This document shows, piece by piece, positions 1 through 7,019 of a stretch of 64,000 nucleotides of DNA. The stretch spans positions 744,001 through 808,000 of the forward strand of contig CAWFXE010000006.1 of assembly GCA_963819715.1 (NCBI GenBank), given 5' to 3'. Below the pieces are notes generated by a model. That model did not search any database. It saw nothing but the letters and a program-made list of their open reading frames with translations, and was not told the origin of the DNA. A program made the translations under genes and the position numbers. Every line of letters starts with the position of its first letter. The first letter of the stretch is position 1. The stretch comes from DASUPK01 sp963819715 (GTDB lineage Bacteria > Actinomycetota > Thermoleophilia > Solirubrobacterales > 70-9).

Positions 1-470
1 ATGACTGTCGTGTCGACCGGGACCACCAGCTCGTAGTAGCTGTAGGTGCCGTCCGGGTACTGGTAGCGCCAGATCCACTGCTGGCCGCAGGCCTGGATTT
101 CAAGCGGCGCCGAGGACGGGGGAGGTAGGTCGAGCGATCTCTGTGCCAGCAAGCTCGAGCTCGCCTGGAGCCCGTCTGGCCCGGACGGCTCGACCTTCTT
201 GGCGTCGTGGGTCTCGATCACGCCGATCACGAACGCGATGGTGACGATCAGAGCGAAGACTCCGGCCGCCCCGAACTGCGCCGGGCGGCGGACGACGAGC
301 CGCCGAGGCTCGCGGCCCCGGGCGGAGCGGAAGCGCATGACCATCGCGACCAGCGCCAGGTTGATCGCGACGAGCAGCACCAGGCCGAGGACGAGCATCA
401 CCCAGTACAGGGTGTTCATGTCGTCCGCGTTGGGCGAGTGGGCGGCGTGGGGGCCGATCAGCGCTAGCAA
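1..470 (-). CDS. ctaC: Cytochrome c oxidase subunit II, N-terminal part (runs off the left edge)
   Basis: Reading the minus strand gives two membrane helices (about residues 19-42 and 59-80, the first beginning at NTLYWVMLVLG) followed by a periplasmic segment containing CGQQWIWRYQYPDG and YYELVVPVDT. That aromatic W-W-Y-Y stretch is the conserved electron-entry region just before the CuA cupredoxin fold of COX2. The CuA ligands lie beyond the window. The reading frame has an in-frame stop just upstream of a TTG at 470; ATG at 419 is an alternative but would shorten the N-terminus before the first helix. The protein is the CuA-bearing subunit of the terminal oxidase, in the cytoplasmic membrane. 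A CtaG-type assembly factor is encoded at 46173-47069. Confidence 0.85.
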   Translation of the reverse strand, partial: MLALIGPHAAHSPNADDMNTLYWVMLVLGLVLLVAINLALVAMVMRFRSARGREPRRLVVRRPAQFGAAGVFALIVTIAFVIGVIETHDAKKVEPSGPDGLQASSSLLAQRSLDLPPPSSAPLEIQACGQQWIWRYQYPDGTYSYYELVVPVDTTV

Positions 471-520
471 GGCGGCGTGAGTCTATTAACTCGTCCCGTT
501 ACCTCGCCTCGCCCACAAAC

Positions 521-534
521 TGGCTGGTCAGCCA
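521..534. promoter_or_regulatory. Small inverted repeat in the ctaC / R2-like divergent promoter region
   Basis: TGGCTG-GT-CAGCCA is a perfect 6-bp inverted repeat between two divergently transcribed genes (ctaC leftward, the R2-like fusion rightward). It could be an operator, but nothing identifies the binding protein. Chance occurrence in such GC-rich DNA is possible. Confidence 0.2.
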
Positions 535-568
535 AATGAACCGGGCGTTCTGACAGAATCGCTCTTCG

Positions 569-2299
569 ATGGCGGAGGAAGGGACGGCTGCACGGGCATT
601 GCGGCGCATGGCGGATTCCGAGCCGGAGCTCGCGGCACGTCTGATCCTCCACTCCATGCCGGTCGCGGCGGCCACCCTGCCGGCCGGCCTCAGCTACCGG
701 CTCGAGCTCGACGGGCTCGGCGCGTGGACCGTGAAGTCGGTGGGCGAGCGTGCGGAGGTGACGGAGGTTCCCACCGGCGGCGACCTGAACGGCGAGGCCT
801 TCGCGATCCAGACGGATCCCGCGACCCTGGCGCAGGTCGCCTCCGGCCGCAGCCCGCTCGGCGCTCTGGCGCGCCGGCGCCTGCGCCTTCGCGGCCGCCG
901 GCGAAAGGCCCTCGCGCTCCGGAAGCTCTCCCCCGACGCGGGCCCCCGGGATCTGGCCAAGCTCGGTCTGCCGGTCGACCCCGACCTGGTCTTCCGCTCC
1001 CTCGCGTACGCGATCGAGCCCGACTGGACGCGCGGGCACCGGTTCTCCGTGGTCTACGAGCTGGTCGGTGAGGGTGGCGGCGTCTGGCGAATCGACGTCG
1101 ACGACGGACGGGTGGACGCACAGAGCGGGCCGGGCGATGACCCGGACGCCATCGTCCGCCTCCGCTATTCGGACTGGCTGCGGCTGCTCTCGGGCGAGGT
1201 GACGCCTCCCGACGCGATGCGCCTCGGTCTCACAGAGGTGGAGGGGAGGATCCCGCCGGTGACGCAGATGGGGCGCTGGATCGACCGGGCCGAGGGAGTC
1301 GATGGCCCCGAGCTCGCGCGCGAGAAGCGACAGCGGGTCCAGCAGGCTGAGAACGCCGGCAGCTGGGGGAGCAACGGGGCCGCCCCGAAGGGCGGCCTGA
1401 TGGACTACGGCCAGCTCTACGCCCTCTGGGAGCGGCAGAACTGGCGAGCCCACGAGCTCGACTTCTCGGTTGACCGCGAGCACTGGCTGGTCACCCCGGG
1501 CGAGGCGCAGCAGCACACCGCCTTCAGCATCGGCAGTTTCTACGTCGGCGAGGAGCGCGTCACCGCCGACCTCGCGCCCTTCCTGCTGGCGGCGCCCAGC
1601 GGCGAGGTCGAGGCCTTCCTCGCCACCCAGCTCGTCGACGAGATGCGACACGCGGTCTTCTTCGACCGCTGGGCGTTCGAGGTGATGGGTCTCGAGTCGG
1701 GGAGCTTCCGCGCGCGCCTGCACGAGATCGAGGACCGGATGCTCGGACCCTGGCACTTCCTCTTCGACGACTCGCTCCGCGACATCGCCGACCGGATCAA
1801 GGCGAAGCCCGACGACCTCCAGCTCTTCGTCGAGGGCATCGTCACGTACCACATGGTCACCGAGGGAGTCCTGGCGATGCCGGGGCAGCGGATCATGATC
1901 GAGTACACCTCAGAGCACGACCTCTACCCGGGCTTCAACGAGGGCTTTCGCAAGGTCGAGCAGGACGAGCACCGCCACATCGCCTTCGGCGTCCGCTTCC
2001 TCAAGGACGTCTGCGATGACCGGCCGGAGATGAAGCAGGTGGTTCTGAACCGGCTGATCGAGCTGCTGCCGAAGGCCGCCGAGGTCTTCTGCCCGCCGGA
2101 GGCGGACGACCCCTCCGACTTCTTCTCATACGGCCATCACTCCTCGCAGATCTACGGCTTCGCGTACCAGACGCTGAAGCGCCGGATGGCGACGATCGGA
2201 ATCGAGATCCCGCCGCCCGAGGAGCTGATGCCGGGGGCGGTGGACTTCGGGGGCCTTGCGGAGCAGCGGGTGCTCGCTGAAGAAGCTGCGGCCACTTAG
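569..2299 (+). CDS. Tandem SCP2 domains fused to an R2-like (ferritin-like di-metal) oxidase
   Basis: 576 aa in three parts. Residues about 15-120 and 135-245 each resemble SCP2 sterol/lipid-carrier domains (weakly conserved, judged from pattern). Residues about 270-540 are a ferritin-like di-metal oxidase of the ribonucleotide reductase R2 / R2lox type: GEERV with the first Glu at about 328-329, EMRH (E358/H361), Y427 followed five residues later by E432, and DEHRH (E467/H470). These give the expected four carboxylates and two histidines. The Val after GEE and the Tyr before the third Glu fall where R2lox proteins form a Tyr-Val ether cross-link. No NrdE/NrdA gene is near, so a lipid- or hydrophobic-ligand oxidase is more likely than a ribonucleotide reductase subunit. 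Its 3' end overlaps the start of the next gene. Confidence 0.8.
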   Translation: MAEEGTAARALRRMADSEPELAARLILHSMPVAAATLPAGLSYRLELDGLGAWTVKSVGERAEVTEVPTGGDLNGEAFAIQTDPATLAQVASGRSPLGALARRRLRLRGRRRKALALRKLSPDAGPRDLAKLGLPVDPDLVFRSLAYAIEPDWTRGHRFSVVYELVGEGGGVWRIDVDDGRVDAQSGPGDDPDAIVRLRYSDWLRLLSGEVTPPDAMRLGLTEVEGRIPPVTQMGRWIDRAEGVDGPELAREKRQRVQQAENAGSWGSNGAAPKGGLMDYGQLYALWERQNWRAHELDFSVDREHWLVTPGEAQQHTAFSIGSFYVGEERVTADLAPFLLAAPSGEVEAFLATQLVDEMRHAVFFDRWAFEVMGLESGSFRARLHEIEDRMLGPWHFLFDDSLRDIADRIKAKPDDLQLFVEGIVTYHMVTEGVLAMPGQRIMIEYTSEHDLYPGFNEGFRKVEQDEHRHIAFGVRFLKDVCDDRPEMKQVVLNRLIELLPKAAEVFCPPEADDPSDFFSYGHHSSQIYGFAYQTLKRRMATIGIEIPPPEELMPGAVDFGGLAEQRVLAEEAAAT

Positions 2300-3644
2300 C
2301 GCTGTTCTCGCCTTCGCCGCCGCGCTGCTGGCCGCGCCCACCGCGCAGGCGCAGAGTCCGGGTGCGCCCGGCATCGGGGATCCCTACTTCCCCTTCATGG
2401 GCAACGGGGGCTACGAGGTCGACCACTACGACCTCAACCTGGCCGTGCGGCCGAAGCCCGACCGCCTCAAGGCGATCACGACGATCAGGGCCACCTCGAC
2501 TCAGGCGCTGAGCGCCCTCAATCTCGATTTTCGGAGTCTGAAGGTGACGTCGGTGACCGTCAACGGGGCGCCGGCCGCTGTCTCCAGGCGGGGCGGCGAG
2601 ATGACCGTCACGCCCGCCGCGCCGATCGCCTCGGGCGCCGCCTTCACAGTGGTCGTCGCCTACAAGGGCAGGCCGCATCCGATCGGCGGGGTCGGCTGGA
2701 TCAAGACGCACGACGGGACCGCCGCGTTCAGCGAGCCGAACGGATCTCCGAGCTGGTTCCCATGCAACGACCATCCCTCGGACAAGGCGACCTACTCGTT
2801 CACGGCGACCGTCCCGCGCCGCTACCGGGCGATCGCCAACGGCCTGCTCGACTCGGTCCAGCGGCACGGCGGCTCCGCGACTTTCGCCTGGCACGAGCCG
2901 CAGCCGATGGCGACGTACCTCGCCACGGTCACGGTCGGGCACTTCAAGATCAAGCCATCCGCGGTGGACGGCCTTCCCGCCTGGACGGCCGTCGCGCCGG
3001 GGGAAGGACGCCGGTCACAGCGGAGCCTGCGGAAGCTCCCCCGGATCATCAGTCTGTTCGGCTCGCGCTTCGGGGCCTACCCGTTCTCGAGCGCCGGGTC
3101 CATCGTGATCCCGGGGAAGTCCGAGACCGCCCTCGAGACCCAGACCAAGCCCGTCTACGTGGGCGCGCCGTTCCCGGTCGTCGTCGCCCACGAGACGGCT
3201 CACCAATGGTTCGGCGACGCCGTCTCCCTGGCACAGTGGCAGGACGTCTGGCTGAACGAGGGATTCGCCACATGGAGCCAGTGGATGTGGCAGACGCGCG
3301 GAAGTGACGCCAAGCTGCGGAGGATCTTCAAGACCTACTTCGGCTCCAACCTCAAGTTCTTCGGCTACCGGCACTTCTGGAAGCTGCCGCCCGGAGCACC
3401 GGGGCCGAAGAAGCTCTTCTCCGGGGCCGTCTACTTCCGCGGCGGACTGACGCTGGAGGCCCTGCGCGAGAAGCTGGGGGACCCGGTCTTCTATTCGATC
3501 CTCCGCGACTGGGTGGCCCAGCATCTCTACGGCAACGGGACGACCCAGCAGTTCATCACCCTGGCGGAGGCCGACTCCGGCATCTCGCTGGGGCACTTCT
3601 TCGACCTCTGGCTGTTCCAGCCGCGCAAGCCCAAGGGCTGGTAG
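2256..3644 (+). CDS. Secreted M1-family zinc metallopeptidase (short form)
   Basis: 462 aa with an N-terminal signal peptide (KKLRPLSAVLAFAAALL...AQA). The N-terminal beta domain is followed by HETAHQWFGD and, 18 residues after the second His, NEGFATW, the HExxH-x18-E zinc site of M1 aminopeptidases; a Tyr in GAVYFRGG fits the catalytic tyrosine. The exopeptidase GxMEN motif is replaced by TALETQTKP, as seen in short bacterial M1 enzymes. It lacks the large C-terminal domain of full-length PepN. The first in-frame start is TTG at 2256, inside the upstream gene. A CTG at 2277 would give a cleaner signal peptide beginning with MKKLRPL. Translational coupling to the upstream gene is likely. Confidence 0.88.
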   Translation: MRSSGCSLKKLRPLSAVLAFAAALLAAPTAQAQSPGAPGIGDPYFPFMGNGGYEVDHYDLNLAVRPKPDRLKAITTIRATSTQALSALNLDFRSLKVTSVTVNGAPAAVSRRGGEMTVTPAAPIASGAAFTVVVAYKGRPHPIGGVGWIKTHDGTAAFSEPNGSPSWFPCNDHPSDKATYSFTATVPRRYRAIANGLLDSVQRHGGSATFAWHEPQPMATYLATVTVGHFKIKPSAVDGLPAWTAVAPGEGRRSQRSLRKLPRIISLFGSRFGAYPFSSAGSIVIPGKSETALETQTKPVYVGAPFPVVVAHETAHQWFGDAVSLAQWQDVWLNEGFATWSQWMWQTRGSDAKLRRIFKTYFGSNLKFFGYRHFWKLPPGAPGPKKLFSGAVYFRGGLTLEALREKLGDPVFYSILRDWVAQHLYGNGTTQQFITLAEADSGISLGHFFDLWLFQPRKPKGW

Positions 3645-3662
3645 CTGTGCGAACATACGTTC

Positions 3663-4838
3663 GTGTCATCGGCTGCGTCGATCCTCCACGCTGACGCTGA
3701 TGCGTTCTTCGCATCGGTGGAGCAGCGGGACGATCCGAGTCTTCGCGGCCGGCCGACGATCGTCGGCGCGGGCGTGGTCATGGCCGCGAGTTACGAAGCG
3801 AGGGCTTACGGGATCCATGGCGGGATGGGCGGACGGCAGGCTCATCGGCTCTGTCCGCACGCCGCCGTCGTCCCGCCGCGCTTCGAGGCGTACACGGAGG
3901 CGAGCCGAGCCCTTTTCGACCTCTTCGAGGACACGTCTCCGCTCGTAGAGGGCATGTCGCTCGAGGAGGCGTTTCTCGACGTGCGCGGGCTGGAGCGGAT
4001 CTCGGGCACGCCGCGTCAGATCGCCGAGCGACTCCGCCGGCGAGCGCGTGACCGAATCGGGTTGGCCGTCACCGTCGGTGCCGCGAGGACGAAGGTGCTC
4101 GCCAAGATGGCGAGCCGCGCCGCCAAGCCGGACGGCCTCCTGCTGATCGCTCCGGATCGCGAGGCGGACTTCCTCCGTCCGTTGCCGGTCGAGGCACTGT
4201 GGGGAGTCGGCGCGGCGACGGCGGAGAAGCTCCGGGCTCACGGCATCGCCACGATCGGCGAGCTCGGTCGCCGAGACCCGGCGGAGCTCGAGATGTTCCT
4301 CGGGGCCCACGCCGCGCGCCACCTTCACGCCGTCGCGCACAACCGGGACCCGCGCCGGGTGCGCCGCGGTAAGGGGCGGCGCTCGATCGGCACCCAGTCG
4401 GCGTTCGCTGGCGGTGGCAGGTCCCAATCCGAGCTCGACGCCCTGCTGGTCACCCTGGTCGATCGCGTCACGCGCCGGGCCCGGGCGGCCAACCGCGCCG
4501 GCCGCACGGTGACGCTTCGCTTCCGGCTCGGTGACTTCTCCCGCATCACCCGCTCGCGCACGCTCCCTCATCCCACCGCGGGCACCGGCGCAATCCTGGC
4601 CGCCGGCAGGGCGCTGCTCGCCGCCGCGCGGCCGCTGATCGAGCGCCGCGGGGTAACTCTTCTGGGGATCACGGTGGCCAACCTCAGCGACCAGGCGCAG
4701 CTCGAGCTGCCGCTGGAGCCCCGGCTCGATCCGGCGCTCGACCTGGCCATCGACGAGATCCGCAAGCGCTTCGGGAACGATGCGATCAGGCGCGGGTCGA
4801 GTCGGCGCACGACGCCCCGGCACGTGACCCAGGTCTGA
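3663..4838 (+). CDS. dinB: DNA polymerase IV (Y-family translesion polymerase)
   Basis: 391 aa. The palm begins with HADADAFFASVE (first metal-binding Asp and the steric-gate Phe). The second catalytic element reads SLEEAFLDV, so the usual Asp-Glu pair is Glu-Glu. A thumb with helix-hairpin-helix (LWGVGAATAEKLRAHGI) and a little-finger domain follow. It copies damaged DNA without proofreading. No beta-clamp peptide was recognised with confidence at the C-terminus. Start is GTG with a TACGTT box about two bases upstream of the codon region. Its stop codon lies inside the left arm of the long palindrome at 4835-5006. Confidence 0.9.
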   Translation: MSSAASILHADADAFFASVEQRDDPSLRGRPTIVGAGVVMAASYEARAYGIHGGMGGRQAHRLCPHAAVVPPRFEAYTEASRALFDLFEDTSPLVEGMSLEEAFLDVRGLERISGTPRQIAERLRRRARDRIGLAVTVGAARTKVLAKMASRAAKPDGLLLIAPDREADFLRPLPVEALWGVGAATAEKLRAHGIATIGELGRRDPAELEMFLGAHAARHLHAVAHNRDPRRVRRGKGRRSIGTQSAFAGGGRSQSELDALLVTLVDRVTRRARAANRAGRTVTLRFRLGDFSRITRSRTLPHPTAGTGAILAAGRALLAAARPLIERRGVTLLGITVANLSDQAQLELPLEPRLDPALDLAIDEIRKRFGNDAIRRGSSRRTTPRHVTQV

Positions 4839-5006
4839 GGGCCTGTCCCGATAGGGATCGCACCCCTGGAGGCGGCCCAGGACACGGCGCGGATGCGGCC
4901 CCGTCGCGAATCCCGCATGGCGCTGCCATGCGGAATCCGCGCCGCGACCACCCCGCTTGGTCCTGGACCGCCACAGGAGCACGCCCCTACCGGGACAGGC
5001 CCTGAG
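4835..5006. repeat. 172-nt imperfect palindrome (single long hairpin)
   Basis: The outer arms are CTGAGGGCCTGTCCCG (4835-4850) and CGGGACAGGCCCTGAG (4991-5006), matching at 15 of 16 positions when inverted. Similarity continues inward (for example GGCGGCCCAGGACA against TGGTCCTGGACCGCC), and the centre is a perfect 9-bp hairpin CCGCATGGC-GCT-GCCATGCGG (4913-4933). Transcribed, this would fold into one long rod. It fills the dinB/benzoylformate-decarboxylase gap. It could be a bidirectional terminator, a MITE-like element or a structured RNA; no second copy was seen in the window. Confidence 0.7.
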
Positions 5007-5032
5007 CTCCGTCCCTAATAGGGTCCGGGTTC

Positions 5033-6628
5033 GTGAGCACCGTTCGAGAGGTCACCTTCGAGCTCTTCCGGGAGCACGGGATGACGACGATCTTCGGCAA
5101 CCCGGGCTCGACGGAGCTGCCGATGCTCGCCGAGTTCCCCGACGACTTCCGCTATGTCCTCGGGCTCCAGGAGGCCGTGGCGGTCGGGATGGCCGACGGA
5201 TTCGCGCAGGCGTCCGGCGCCCCGGCCCACGTCAACCTCCACACGGCTCCCGGCGTGGGCAACGGGATGGGCGCCATCTTCAACGCCCAGGCGAACCACT
5301 CGCCCCTCGTGGTGACGGCCGGCCAGCAGGTCCGGGCCCACATCACGATGCAGGCCAACCTGACCAATCGCGACGCAACGCGCGTCGTTCATCCATTCGT
5401 CAAGTGGAGCTTCGAGCCCCCGCGGGCTCAGGACGTCCCGCACGCGCTGTCCCGGGCGATCCACACCGCTTCGCTCGCGCCGAAGGGCCCGGCGTTCGTC
5501 TCGCTGCCGATGGACGACTGGAACGAGAAAGCAGAGGATGCGGCCGGTGCCCTGATCGATCGGACCTCCGAGCCGCGCTCCGGTCCGGACCCAAATGCCG
5601 TCAAGGCTCTCGCAATGAAGCTCGAGGGCGCGAGCAATCCGGTCCTGGTCGCCGGCCCCGACATCGACGCGAGCGGCGGTTGGGACGACGCCATCGCTCT
5701 GGCGGAACGCCAGAAGCTGCCCGTCTTCGCCTCGCCCGCGACCGGCGGCGGCAGGCTCGGCTTCCCCGAGGGCCATCCGCTCTTCCAGGGCGTCCTGCCG
5801 CCCGCGATCGGCCCGGTCGGCGAGACGCTCAAGGGCCGGGACCTGATCCTGGTGATCGGATCATCCGTCTTCCCGTACTACCCATACATCCCGGGGCCGC
5901 TGCTGCCGGAGGGGGCCGAGCTGGTGGCGATCACCAGCGATCCCGATGAGGCCGCCCGCGCGCCGATGGGCGACGTGATCCTGGCCGACCCGGCTTTGGC
6001 CATCCGCGCCCTGCTCGCCGAGGTCGGCGAGGCCAACCGCGCCGAGCCCGACCCGCTGCCGGAGCCGGGTGCCGGGGAGGAGTCGGACCCGATGACTCCG
6101 ACGATGGTCCACAACACCCTCGCCCAGGTCTTCCCCGACGACGGGATCGTCGTGCTCGAGTCCCCCTCGAGCACGCTGGCGCTGCGGAACCAGCTCCGCA
6201 TCTCGAAGCCCGGCAGCTATTACTTCGGGGCCGGCGGCGGCCTCGGCTTCGGCCTCGCCGCCGCGATCGGCGTCCAGCTGGCCCAGCCCGACCGCCCGGT
6301 CGTCTGCGTCCTCGGCGAGGGCTCGGCCCAGTACGCGATCACCGGCTTCTGGACCGCCGCGGCCTACGACGTCCCGGTCACCTTCCTGATCCTCCGCAAC
6401 GAGGAGTACTCGATCCTCAAGTGGTTCGCCGACATCGAGGAGGTGTCGGGTGCGCCGGGCCTCGACCTGCCGGCGCTCGAGGTCGCGAAGGTGGCCGAGG
6501 CCTACGGAGTCGCGTCGAAGAGCGTCTCGGGCCGCGACGAGCTCCACGCCGCGCTCGAGGGAGCGATCGGCGAGCGCAAGCCCCGGCTGGTCGAGGTCCC
6601 GGTCACGCCGGGCATGGCGCTGTTCTGA
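5033..6628 (+). CDS. mdlC: Benzoylformate decarboxylase-type thiamine diphosphate enzyme
   Basis: 531 aa, full length for the family. The N-terminus FGNPGSTELPML with a catalytic Glu in GLQEAVAVGMADG is characteristic of benzoylformate decarboxylases within the ThDP superfamily. The ThDP/Mg motif is GEGSAQYA...LRNEEYSIL (a GDGS...N variant with Glu). Predicted reaction: decarboxylation of benzoylformate or another 2-oxoacid to an aldehyde; substrate cannot be fixed from sequence. Start GTG follows a TAGGGT box at 5019-5024 by 8 nt, suggesting a leaderless mRNA. A small deazaflavin-type reductase starts 3 nt downstream, probably co-transcribed. Confidence 0.85.
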   Translation: MSTVREVTFELFREHGMTTIFGNPGSTELPMLAEFPDDFRYVLGLQEAVAVGMADGFAQASGAPAHVNLHTAPGVGNGMGAIFNAQANHSPLVVTAGQQVRAHITMQANLTNRDATRVVHPFVKWSFEPPRAQDVPHALSRAIHTASLAPKGPAFVSLPMDDWNEKAEDAAGALIDRTSEPRSGPDPNAVKALAMKLEGASNPVLVAGPDIDASGGWDDAIALAERQKLPVFASPATGGGRLGFPEGHPLFQGVLPPAIGPVGETLKGRDLILVIGSSVFPYYPYIPGPLLPEGAELVAITSDPDEAARAPMGDVILADPALAIRALLAEVGEANRAEPDPLPEPGAGEESDPMTPTMVHNTLAQVFPDDGIVVLESPSSTLALRNQLRISKPGSYYFGAGGGLGFGLAAAIGVQLAQPDRPVVCVLGEGSAQYAITGFWTAAAYDVPVTFLILRNEEYSILKWFADIEEVSGAPGLDLPALEVAKVAEAYGVASKSVSGRDELHAALEGAIGERKPRLVEVPVTPGMALF

Positions 6629-6630
6629 GG

Positions 6631-6996
6631 ATGTCCGTGCCTGGCGGAGCGAGTGGGCGGTTCCGCCTGATGAACCACACGGTCAATCCGGTCCTGCGGG
6701 CGGTGCTGCGCTCACCCGTTCACAAGCTCGCGAGCGGCCATGTCGCCCTGATCACCTACACGGGCCGGAGGAGCGGGCGGGAGTACACCATCCCGGCCTT
6801 CTACCGGGACAAGGGCGAGGAGATCACGATCGCTGTGGGCTGGCCCGACCGCAAGGTCTGGTGGCGGAACCTGACCGGCGAGGGTGGCGAGGTCCACCTG
6901 GTCGTCGGGGGACATGAGGTGGCCGGGCACGCAATCGCCACCCGGGACCCCGGCCGGGACGCGCTGGTCCGAATCCGGGTGACATCCCGCTCCTGA
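6631..6996 (+). CDS. Nitroreductase-family deazaflavin (F420)-dependent oxidoreductase
   Basis: 121 aa, split-barrel Ddn/FDOR type. It carries the family features LITYTGRRSGREYTIP and KVWWRNLTGEGG. Such proteins reduce substrates with F420H2 in actinobacteria. The ATG at 6631 lies 3 nt after the upstream stop, implying one transcript with the ThDP enzyme. The C-terminus is slightly short for the family (usual 130-150 aa). Specific substrate unknown. Confidence 0.8.
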   Translation: MSVPGGASGRFRLMNHTVNPVLRAVLRSPVHKLASGHVALITYTGRRSGREYTIPAFYRDKGEEITIAVGWPDRKVWWRNLTGEGGEVHLVVGGHEVAGHAIATRDPGRDALVRIRVTSRS

Positions 6997-7019
6997 CCCC
7001 GCTCGCTTAGTCTCACCCC

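Noticed and set aside
464..1852. 462-codon minus-strand open frame
   Set aside because: Antisense to the SCP2-R2-like gene, whose metal-binding residues are conserved. No homology features on the minus strand.
5033..6628. Acetolactate synthase that would partner the acetolactate decarboxylase
   Set aside because: The N-terminal FGNPGSTELP and overall pattern fit benzoylformate decarboxylase better, and it lies 28 kb away.
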